Shown here: positions 28,624 through 35,974 of the stretch, in pieces
How the letters are laid out: every line of letters begins with the position of its first letter
How positions within the stretch are numbered: the first letter of the stretch is position 1
Assembly (NCBI RefSeq): GCF_000153485.2
Contig: NC_018721.1
Location: 1,922,001 to 1,986,000, forward strand
Direction of reading: 5' to 3'
DNA: 64,000 nt
Origin: Psychroflexus torquis ATCC 700755
GTDB lineage: Bacteria > Bacteroidota > Bacteroidia > Flavobacteriales > Flavobacteriaceae
The notes under the pieces: generated by a model
Databases searched by the model: none
Told to the model about the DNA's origin: nothing
Seen by the model: the letters and a program-made list of their open reading frames with translations, nothing else
Position numbers and translations under genes: made by a program

Positions 28624-30378
28624 ATGGCTGCTAAAACGATTGATATTTCTAATGAACAATTTGATGCTATTGTTGTAGGAACTGGTATTTCTGGAGGTTG
28701 GGCTGCTAAAGAGCTCTGTGAAAAAGGTCTTAAGACCTTAGTTTTAGAAAGAGGCCGTAATATAGAACATGTAAAAGACTACCCCACCGCCCATAAGGAT
28801 CCTTGGGATTTTCCAAATGGTATAAGTGCAACAAGAGAAACCAAAGAAAGAAAATTCAAACAACATCGAACAGGTTATGTAACTCGAGAACCTCATCAAC
28901 ATTTTTTTGTTGATGATTTAAAACACCCCTATAACGAGGAAAGGAGGTTTGATTGGATTCGTGGCTATCACGTTGGTGGTAGATCTTTGATGTGGGGACG
29001 ACAAAGTTACCGCTTAAGCGATATAGATTTTGAAGCTAATAAAAAAGAAGGTATTGGCGTAGATTGGCCTGTGCGTTATAAAGATATTGCCCCTTGGTAT
29101 GATAAAGTGGAGGAATTTATTGGTATAAGTGGAGAAAATCTAGGTTTACCGCAATTGCCAGACCAAAAATTGCTGAAACCTATGGATTTAAATTGCGTAG
29201 AAGAGCATTTAAAAGCTCGAATGAGCGAAGAATTTGATGACGGACGCTTATTAACCATTGGTCGTACAGCTCATATTACAGAGGGAACTAAGCCAGGTTT
29301 AGGACGTGTGCAATGCCAATATAGAAATAGGTGTATGAGAGGCTGTCCTTACGGCGCCTATTTTAGCAGTAATTCTTCTACATTACCTGCAGCTGATGCT
29401 ACGGGTAATATGACGCTTAGAACACATTCTGTTGTTTATGAGGTCATTTATGATGAAACCACACAACTTGCAACAGGCGTTCGAATCATTGACGCAGAAA
29501 CAAAAGAGAAAATAGAATTTAAAGCCAAAGTAATTTTCCTTTGTGCCTCTTCAATGGCCTCGGCCTCAATTTTACTTCAATCTAAGTCTAGTCGTTTTCC
29601 CAAAGGCCTTGGAAATGATAGTGGTGAATTAGGACAAAATATTATGGATCATCATTTTCATGTAGGTGCCTTTGGTATTGCAGATGGTTTTGAAGACAAG
29701 TACTATAAAGGGCGACGTCCCAATGGTTTGTATATTCCGCGTTTTCGAAATTTAGGTGGTAATACTGATAAAAAAGAATTTTTAAGAGGCTACGGATATC
29801 AAGGAGGCGCAAGCAGATCTAGTATTTCTGAGATGGTCGCAGAGTTGAAATATGGTCCAAAACTTAAGGAAGCTATACTTAAACCGGGGCAGTGGAATAT
29901 TGGCCTGTTAGCTTTTGGAGAAACCTTACCAGATAGCAGTAATCGTATGTATATGAACTACGATATAAAGGATGAATGGGGCTTACCAACTATAACTTTC
30001 GATGCTGATTTTGGGAAAAATGAATTAGCAATGCGAAAAGATATGAAAGAGCAAGCCGTAAAAATGCTAGAAATAGCAGGTTTTAAAAACGTAGAAGGAT
30101 ACGACCTTGAAGACCGACGAGCTATGGGGCTGGGCATTCATGAAATGGGTACAGCTCGTATGGGAAGAGATCCTAAAACGTCTGTGCTGAATGAACATAA
30201 CCAAGTTCACACCTGTAAAAATGTGTACGTCACAGATGGTGCTTTTATGACCTCATCAGGTTGTCAAAACCCGTCGTTGACTTATATGGCATTTACAGCT
30301 AGAGCAGCTCATCATGCTGCAGGGCAACTCAAAAAGAACTTAACTCAAAAAAAAGTTAACTTAAAAAATATCACATGA
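28624..30378 (+). CDS. GMC-family oxidoreductase, glucoside 3-dehydrogenase-like large subunit
   Basis: A 584-residue FAD enzyme. The dinucleotide-binding motif is GTGISGG (residues 19-25), followed by VLERGRN. A Cys-rich segment, CQYRNRCMRGCPYGA, is typical of the gluconate/glucoside dehydrogenase branch. The C-terminal GMC part has GIHEMGTARMG and SSGCQNPSLTYMA with the conserved Asn. It shares an ATGA stop/start overlap with the small subunit gene. By analogy with LacA of the Agrobacterium glucoside 3-dehydrogenase it should oxidise sugar C3-OH groups. It has no own signal peptide and could be exported with its Tat-bearing partner. Confidence 0.9.
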   Translation: MAAKTIDISNEQFDAIVVGTGISGGWAAKELCEKGLKTLVLERGRNIEHVKDYPTAHKDPWDFPNGISATRETKERKFKQHRTGYVTREPHQHFFVDDLKHPYNEERRFDWIRGYHVGGRSLMWGRQSYRLSDIDFEANKKEGIGVDWPVRYKDIAPWYDKVEEFIGISGENLGLPQLPDQKLLKPMDLNCVEEHLKARMSEEFDDGRLLTIGRTAHITEGTKPGLGRVQCQYRNRCMRGCPYGAYFSSNSSTLPAADATGNMTLRTHSVVYEVIYDETTQLATGVRIIDAETKEKIEFKAKVIFLCASSMASASILLQSKSSRFPKGLGNDSGELGQNIMDHHFHVGAFGIADGFEDKYYKGRRPNGLYIPRFRNLGGNTDKKEFLRGYGYQGGASRSSISEMVAELKYGPKLKEAILKPGQWNIGLLAFGETLPDSSNRMYMNYDIKDEWGLPTITFDADFGKNELAMRKDMKEQAVKMLEIAGFKNVEGYDLEDRRAMGLGIHEMGTARMGRDPKTSVLNEHNQVHTCKNVYVTDGAFMTSSGCQNPSLTYMAFTARAAHHAAGQLKKNLTQKKVNLKNIT

Positions 30379-30977
30379 AAAGAAGAGACGCGATAAAACG
30401 CATGGGGTATGCCGCTGGATTTGTGGTGATTACTCCAACTATTTTAGGGATTTTGAACAGCTGTACAACCGAAGTTGCTAAATGGACTCCTAAATTTTTA
30501 ATGCCGGAACAAGCTGAAGTTTTAATCAAATTGGTAAACGTATTTTTACCTAAAACCAGTTTGCCTTCTGCTACAGATGTCAATGTACCCGAATTTATAG
30601 ACCGTTATGTTGATGAAGTTTTTACCATAGAAGATCAACAACTCTTCAAGGCTGCTTTTAGCAACACCATGACAAAAATCGGTAAACACCAAGGCGTCGA
30701 AGTATTAAGTGAGGTTGAAGACTCTCAGCTCAAAGCTTTTCTAGATGAACATTTGATGGTTAAAGATGAGGTTGATACTGAACGTGAGGCTAATCCAGAT
30801 TTTAAAGGGAAAACGACCTCAGAATTTCTCAATACTATCAAAACTATGACAATACAAGCCTATCTTACCAATGAAAAAATAGGTGAAGAAGTACTATCAT
30901 ATGACCCAGTTCCTGGTGCTTATTATTGTGGTGATTTGGAGTCTCTCACAGAGGGTAAGTCATGGTCTTTAGATTGA
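30375..30977 (+). CDS. Gluconate 2-dehydrogenase subunit 3-family small subunit
   Basis: A 200-residue small subunit. The N-terminus has a twin-arginine type signal (KRRDAIKRMGYAAGFVVI) ending at a possible lipobox (LNSC). The rest matches the gluconate 2-dehydrogenase subunit 3 family: LVNVFLPKTSLPSATDVNVPEFIDRYV, and YLTNEKIGEEVLSYDPVPGAYYC at the end. Its start overlaps the GMC stop codon, so the two are made in step. Known relatives carry their FAD partner through the Tat system. No cytochrome c subunit is seen next to it, so the electron acceptor is open. Confidence 0.9.
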   Translation: MKRRDAIKRMGYAAGFVVITPTILGILNSCTTEVAKWTPKFLMPEQAEVLIKLVNVFLPKTSLPSATDVNVPEFIDRYVDEVFTIEDQQLFKAAFSNTMTKIGKHQGVEVLSEVEDSQLKAFLDEHLMVKDEVDTEREANPDFKGKTTSEFLNTIKTMTIQAYLTNEKIGEEVLSYDPVPGAYYCGDLESLTEGKSWSLD

Positions 30978-30994
30978 TTTATTTATGTTTAAAT

Positions 30995-31243
30995 TCAAAT
31001 CTTGCTTATAAAACCAAGTGCGTGAGGTGTGAGAAGAATAAAAACCGAAAGATTCATGAGAAGGCTTAGACAATGTCCTGATGTAAAAATATTTTTTAAT
31101 TGGTCATGATCAGTTAAAATAGCTTCCTCTATAGATTTCAAATCCCGCTGCAATTGCCTTTGAGATACACTACTATTTTTTTCATTCAGAAGCTTAAGTA
31201 GCTCTCCAGAGGTATAAATATTTGCCTTTAATATAGAAATCAT
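30995..31243 (-). pseudogene. Remnant of a WYL/YafY-type HTH regulator (N-terminal part)
   Basis: An 82-codon frame whose first ~52 residues look like the N-terminal helix-turn-helix of DeoR-like/WYL regulators: YTSGELLKLLNEKNSSVS, then QRQLQRDLKSIEE. The rest (SLLMNLSVFILLTPH) is unlike the family, and the WYL sensor domain is missing. It probably is a gene truncated by rearrangement; a MITE-like repeat starts 18 bases away. A short functional HTH protein cannot be excluded. Confidence 0.5.
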
Positions 31244-31260
31244 AATTGATAGGAATCTTG

Positions 31261-31434
31261 TACCAATTGAAACCTATAATGTCGCAATAAATCGTTTTAC
31301 TGACACAAATTCGGCACAGGCTTTTTCGCCTGATTTTTATCAAAAATAATTACCACAACTAAGGCTATGCTAATTATTTTCAACTTCGATCAATCAAAAA
31401 ACATGTGCTGAGCTACGTCGTAGTATAATTAAAT
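31261..31434 (+). mobile_element. MITE-like element, family A (copy A2, right end lost)
   Basis: Shares the left end (TACCAAtTgA.ACCTATAATG), AATAAATCGTTTTAC, CTAAGGCTATGCTAATTATT and GAGCTACGTCGTAGTATAAT with the other family A copies. The right terminal repeat is not present, so this copy is truncated. It sits between the regulator remnant and the dehydrogenase gene. Confidence 0.65.
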
Positions 31435-31504
31435 TTTCAGCAAAAGATATTATTTGCTGAAAACTCAATCTGAAGTTAAGAGTAGCCTATCCGTATTTAT
31501 TTCG

Positions 31505-32461
31505 TTAGTTGACATGCTCAAGCGATTTCACACCTTCTAGCATTTCTTTAACAATCATGTTCAAGTCAAAATTATGTTTCCAATTCCAATCTTTTCTAGC
31601 TTCAAAATCATCTATACTACTTGGCCATGAATCGGCAATATCTTGACGAAAATCAGGCTCATAATCAATTTCAAAATTCTCAATGTGCTGCTTAACCAAC
31701 TTGGATAAATCATCTGGGGTAAAACTCACTCCAGACAGATTGTATGAGGATCTCACCTTTATGTCTTGACTAGGAGCATCCATAATGGAAATTGTCGCTT
31801 TAATAGCATCATCCATATACATCATAGGAAGCGCTGTATCTTTAGATAAAAAAGAAGTGTATTTAGAGTTTTTCAAAGCCTCGTGGAAAATTTCTATCGC
31901 ATAGTCTGTCGTTCCTCCTCCTGGCGGCGTTTTATAACTTATGAGCCCTGGATACCTAATACTTCTTACATCTACTCCGTAGCGTTTGTGGTAATACGCA
32001 CACCAACGTTCTCCAGCTTGCTTACTAATACCGTAAACCGTGGTCGGTTCCATAATTGTGCGTTGAGGAGTATCATTTTTGGGAGTTGTAGGGCCAAACA
32101 CAGCAATACTTGAAGGCCAAAACACTTTTGAAATCAACTTGTTTTTAGCAAGGTTCAACACATTAAATAAGGAAGTCATATTAAGATCCCATCCTTTGTC
32201 TGGAAATTTTTCAGCAGTACCACTTAACATAGCTGCCATCATATACACTTTATCTATCTGATGAGTTTTTACCACGTTTTCAAAATCTGAATAACTGGTG
32301 GCGTCAAAGATTTCAAATGGACCTGAGTTTGACTCTGGAGATTTTGGGCGTTTTATATCACTGGCAATGACCATATCATTACCGTGAATTTCTCTAAGGG
32401 CAAGGGTTAATTCTGAACCTATCTGTCCGCAAGCACCAACTATTAGTATTTTTGATGACAT
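31505..32461 (-). CDS. NAD-dependent epimerase-type L-threonine 3-dehydrogenase
   Basis: A 318-residue short-chain (extended SDR) enzyme. The cofactor motif is GACGQIG at residues 8-14, and the catalytic YxxxK is in VYGISK. The patterns FWPSSIAVFGPTTPK, SIRYPGLISYKTPPGGGTTDYA and MYMDDAI match the epimerase-like L-threonine 3-dehydrogenase group, which oxidises threonine to 2-amino-3-ketobutyrate. The partner ligase gene kbl is not adjacent. Family placement is strong; the exact substrate is inferred from the group. Confidence 0.85.
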   Translation of the reverse strand: MSSKILIVGACGQIGSELTLALREIHGNDMVIASDIKRPKSPESNSGPFEIFDATSYSDFENVVKTHQIDKVYMMAAMLSGTAEKFPDKGWDLNMTSLFNVLNLAKNKLISKVFWPSSIAVFGPTTPKNDTPQRTIMEPTTVYGISKQAGERWCAYYHKRYGVDVRSIRYPGLISYKTPPGGGTTDYAIEIFHEALKNSKYTSFLSKDTALPMMYMDDAIKATISIMDAPSQDIKVRSSYNLSGVSFTPDDLSKLVKQHIENFEIDYEPDFRQDIADSWPSSIDDFEARKDWNWKHNFDLNMIVKEMLEGVKSLEHVN

Positions 32462-32581
32462 AAATAATATTTTTCAGCAAATTTAAGCTTTGAAAAGCAT
32501 TTAAAAATAAAATATCCGTAATTATGAAAAACTTAGCCTATCAACCTCTAAATTTGATATTGAAAACATTTTATCATGTGT

Positions 32582-33109
32582 ATGCGGTTTAAACTTAAAA
32601 TAATTGGAATTCTCTTTTTTATACTTTCTTCTTTATCCTGTTCAGAGAAAAAGAACGGAAATGATACTAGCGAAGAGAAAGCTAACATCAGTCAAGATCT
32701 GGGTAAGAAAATAGAGTTAGACAGCATTAAGCTTATTAAATTATCTCCCCGCTCTAGAAAAGTAACCGATGATTGGATGATGTATGTTGCACTCAACTCT
32801 GAGATAGAACGTTTGGAGACCTATAGCATTCAAGATGTTATCGATAATTCAATGACAATTCGCTCAGTAACAGATTCTTTATCTGAAACTATCCCCGATA
32901 TTTTTAAGACCAATGCCATCCTAGCGAGAGTAGTCACCTTAAAAACACATTCAGAATTATTAAGGGAAAACTCAACTAGAATTGAACCTATCCTTTCAGA
33001 GATTGAAGAATTAAGTGCAAAACTGAAGTTTGATTTTAGAAATCTCAATATTCAATTAAATGAAGTTTTTATCATACAAGATAATCTTGGAGAAAAAGAC
33101 ACTCCCTAA
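32582..33109 (+). CDS. Small lipoprotein, helical, unknown
   Basis: A ~175-residue protein with a signal peptide and lipobox LSSLSC, followed by a Lys/Asn/Asp-rich linker. The mature part is rich in Glu, Ile, Leu and Ser and predicted by eye to be largely alpha-helical, with no recognised domain. The frame is open from 32576; the ATG at 32582 (MRFKLKII) is preferred. The next gene follows after 12 bases, so the two form a pair. Confidence 0.7.
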   Translation: MRFKLKIIGILFFILSSLSCSEKKNGNDTSEEKANISQDLGKKIELDSIKLIKLSPRSRKVTDDWMMYVALNSEIERLETYSIQDVIDNSMTIRSVTDSLSETIPDIFKTNAILARVVTLKTHSELLRENSTRIEPILSEIEELSAKLKFDFRNLNIQLNEVFIIQDNLGEKDTP

Positions 33110-33121
33110 AAGCAATTGGTC

Positions 33122-33607
33122 ATGAAACTACTCTTTACTTTTCTATTCGCTTGTCTAAGCTTTGTTTCTGTAGCACAAAAGAAGGCTATAGAACAGAGGA
33201 TCAACCAATGGCACAAAGCAGCAGAAACGGCTGATTTTAAAACCTATTTCAATGTAATGACAGAAGATGCTGTGTTTGTTGGGTCTGATGCTTCTGAAGT
33301 ATGGAATTATAAAGAATTTAAAGCTTTTGCGAAGCCCTATTTTGACGCTGGTAAAGCCTGGACATTTACACCTGTAAATCGAAATGTTTACCTAAGCCCC
33401 AATCAACAAATGGCTTGGTTCGACGAAACCTTAGATTCAAAACACATGGGAGTGTGTAGAGGATCTGGTGTACTGACAATGCAGAAAGATGAAACTTGGA
33501 AAATAGTACACTATGTCTTGTCTATCGCTATACCAAATCCAGATGTGGATAAGGTCGTAAAGCTTAAAGAGGAGTTGGATAAGGTCTACTTAAAAACGAT
33601 CGATTAA
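33122..33607 (+). CDS. Secreted SnoaL/NTF2-like protein
   Basis: A 161-residue protein with a signal peptide ending at SVAQ (residue 18) and one NTF2-like (SnoaL-type) domain: RINQWHKAAETADFKTYFNV, MTEDAVFVGSDASEVW, FDETLDS and KIVHYVLSIAIPN. Such domains bind small ligands or act as lyases/isomerases; nothing here fixes the substrate. The frame opens at TTG 33116, but the ATG at 33122 is chosen. Confidence 0.82.
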   Translation: MKLLFTFLFACLSFVSVAQKKAIEQRINQWHKAAETADFKTYFNVMTEDAVFVGSDASEVWNYKEFKAFAKPYFDAGKAWTFTPVNRNVYLSPNQQMAWFDETLDSKHMGVCRGSGVLTMQKDETWKIVHYVLSIAIPNPDVDKVVKLKEELDKVYLKTID

Positions 33608-33635
33608 GAATTTTTGAGCGAAAATAGTAAAGAAT

Positions 33636-33730
33636 CCTCGGGGCAAGCTCACGAGGCATTTAGATGGTCGTTTTTGATTGATGAAAACCATCCGTTTTCA
33701 AACTTTCCTTAAAACACGAGGCAAGCCTCG
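33636..33730. repeat. REP-like palindrome pair with central hairpin
   Basis: Two small palindromes, CCTCG...CGAGG at 33636-33656 and CGAGG-CAAG-CCTCG at 33717-33730, flank a central hairpin GATGGT/ACCATC (33663-33692). A related hairpin, AATCCC...GGGATT with GCCTCGGG, lies at 47688-47707. This is the geometry of paired repetitive extragenic palindromes. It stands between the SnoaL-like gene and the M13 peptidase. Confidence 0.6.
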
Positions 33731-33792
33731 GGGAATTAAACCCAATAGAGATTTAAAGACGTATTTTTAGCCAACATATTAAATAAACCATT

Positions 33793-35847
33793 ATGAATAA
33801 AGTGAAAATACTGTTGATGTCATTCAGTGCATCAGCTTTGCTTTTTTCGTGTCAGGAGTCTAACAAAGAAGCCGATAACGAAGAGAAAGGGATTACCATG
33901 AAATACATGGACACAGCAGTGAACCCTCAAGACGACTTTTATAGCTACGTCAACGGAGGCTGGATGAAAACTGCAGAGATTCCAGATGATAGAACATCTT
34001 GGGGTGGTTTTCAAATCTTAAGAAAATCTACGGACAACGATGTTTTAGGGATTCTTAAAGAAGCTGAAAGTTCAGGAAAGTATGATGCAAATTCAGATCA
34101 AGGAAAAGCCATTCAGGTGTTTAACTCTATCATGGATACCGTTTCTAGAAACGCTGCTGGGGTAAGCCCGATCACTGGGAAGCTTGATTTGATTTCTGAA
34201 ATTAAGGACAAGAAGGATATTCAAAAACGTCTTGCAGAACAACCGACTTCCGTGTCGTCCCCATTTTTTGGAGTTTCTTCTTACTCAGACCCAGATAATA
34301 GCGATGTGAATGTTGCTTACGTAGGAACTGGAAGTTTAGGTCTTCCAGACCGAGACTATTATCTTGAGGAGGATGACAATTCAAAAGAGATCAGAGAAAA
34401 ATACAAAGAGCATATCGCAAGTATGTTGATGTATTTTGGAGAATCTCAAGACGAAGCTAAATTTAAAGCTGAAACTATTTTAGCTCTAGAAACTAAGCTA
34501 GCAGAACCTAGATTGGATAAAGTTGCTAGAAGAGATTTTAGAAATTTCAATAATAGATATGCTGTAAGCGATCTTGGAGAAGTCGCTAAAAATATCGATT
34601 TGAAAACGTATATGACCGATCTAGGCGTTGAAACCTTGCCAGATACCGTTTTGGTAATGGAGCCTAAATACATGGCCGCTTTGGACGAGTTGATGGTCGA
34701 AACTTCTCTTGAAGATTTAAAAACTTTGATGAGATGGTCTACTATTAACGACGCTTCAGATCAATTAAGCACAGACATCGCTACGACCAACTGGGAGTTT
34801 TATAGCAAAACCTTAAGCGGTGCTAAAGCTCAACGCCCACTAGACGAAAGAGCTCTTTCTGTCGTAAATGGAAGTATTGGTGAAGCTGTAGGTAAGCTTT
34901 ATGTGGATCAAAAATTCCCGCCAGAGGCTAAAGAAAAGGCTGAAAAAATGGTAGCGAATGTCATTACAGCTTTCAAAAACAGAATTGATAATTTGGAATG
35001 GATGACTGCGGAAACCAAAACACAAGCCATTGAAAAGCTTAACAAATTCACTGTCAAAATTGGATATCCAGATGAGTTTGAGGATTACAGTGATCTTAAA
35101 GTGGTTCCTGAAAATACCTTTTACGAAAATATGCAAGCGGTATCTTACTGGAATTATTTAGATAATTTAAGTAAAATTGGTAAGCCTGTGGATAAAACAG
35201 AATGGGGAATGTCTCCACAAACGGTGAATGCATATTTCAACCCACTTTATAATGAAATCGTTTTTCCTGCTGCTATCTTACAGCCTCCTTTCTATGATTA
35301 TGAGGCAGATGCTGCCGTAAATTATGGAGGAATAGGTGCTGTTATTGGTCACGAAATTTCTCATGCTTTCGATGATAGTGGGGCTAGATTTGACTCTGAC
35401 GGAAACCTCAACAACTGGTGGACCGATGGAGATCTTGAGCAATTTACTGAACGAGGAAATAAACTAGCGGACTTATACAGCAGCGTAGAAGTTCTTGATA
35501 GTGTTTACATCAATGGTAAATTCACACTAGGAGAAAATATCGGGGATCTAGGTGGAGTTTTAGGCGCTTATGATGGCCTAATGTTGCATTATGAGAATGA
35601 AAAAAAGCCCCAAAAAATCAATGGGTTTACTCCTGAGCAACGCTTCTTTATGTCTTGGGCAACCGTTTGGAGAACCAAAGTAAGAGAAGAAGCTTTGAGA
35701 ACACAAATCAAAACAGACCCTCATTCTCCAGGACAATATAGAGCGTATATTCCACTACAGAACGTAGATGCCTTCTATGAAGCTTTTGACTTGAAAGAAG
35801 GAGACGACTTATACATCGCTCCAGAAGATAGAGTGAGAATTTGGTAA
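33793..35847 (+). CDS. M13 family zinc metallopeptidase (neprilysin/PepO-like), lipoprotein
   Basis: A 684-residue peptidase. It has a lipobox (LLFSC, Cys 20) followed by a polar linker; the large alpha-helical N-terminal domain is typical of M13_N. The zinc motif HEISH is at residues 520-524 (VIGHEISHAFDDSGARFD), followed by the second Glu in ENIGDLGG and the family pattern FFMSWATVWR...PHSPGQYRA near the end. Ends in VRIW, the usual M13 C-terminus. It should degrade small peptides outside the cytoplasm. Followed by a strong terminator. Confidence 0.94.
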   Translation: MNKVKILLMSFSASALLFSCQESNKEADNEEKGITMKYMDTAVNPQDDFYSYVNGGWMKTAEIPDDRTSWGGFQILRKSTDNDVLGILKEAESSGKYDANSDQGKAIQVFNSIMDTVSRNAAGVSPITGKLDLISEIKDKKDIQKRLAEQPTSVSSPFFGVSSYSDPDNSDVNVAYVGTGSLGLPDRDYYLEEDDNSKEIREKYKEHIASMLMYFGESQDEAKFKAETILALETKLAEPRLDKVARRDFRNFNNRYAVSDLGEVAKNIDLKTYMTDLGVETLPDTVLVMEPKYMAALDELMVETSLEDLKTLMRWSTINDASDQLSTDIATTNWEFYSKTLSGAKAQRPLDERALSVVNGSIGEAVGKLYVDQKFPPEAKEKAEKMVANVITAFKNRIDNLEWMTAETKTQAIEKLNKFTVKIGYPDEFEDYSDLKVVPENTFYENMQAVSYWNYLDNLSKIGKPVDKTEWGMSPQTVNAYFNPLYNEIVFPAAILQPPFYDYEADAAVNYGGIGAVIGHEISHAFDDSGARFDSDGNLNNWWTDGDLEQFTERGNKLADLYSSVEVLDSVYINGKFTLGENIGDLGGVLGAYDGLMLHYENEKKPQKINGFTPEQRFFMSWATVWRTKVREEALRTQIKTDPHSPGQYRAYIPLQNVDAFYEAFDLKEGDDLYIAPEDRVRIW

Positions 35848-35889
35848 GTCGATCATCAATTTAGCTTTTAAGCTAAGTCAATTCATAAT

Positions 35890-35921
35890 AAAGCGGTTGC
35901 AAATTCATTTGTAACCGCTTT
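35890..35921 (+). terminator. Rho-independent terminator of the M13 peptidase gene
   Basis: AAAGCGGTTGCAAA pairs with TTTGTAACCGCTTT (one mismatch region) around a 4-base loop, followed by a T-rich run. It is placed 42 bases after the stop codon. Confidence 0.85.
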
Positions 35922-35974
35922 ATTTATTTAAGCCAGTTAACCGCCTGTTATTAGAAATTTTTAAAATTGCCCTG

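Noticed and set aside
34840..35136. Reverse-strand frame of 98 codons inside the M13 peptidase gene
   Set aside because: A shadow of the coding strand; no start context or recognisable domain.
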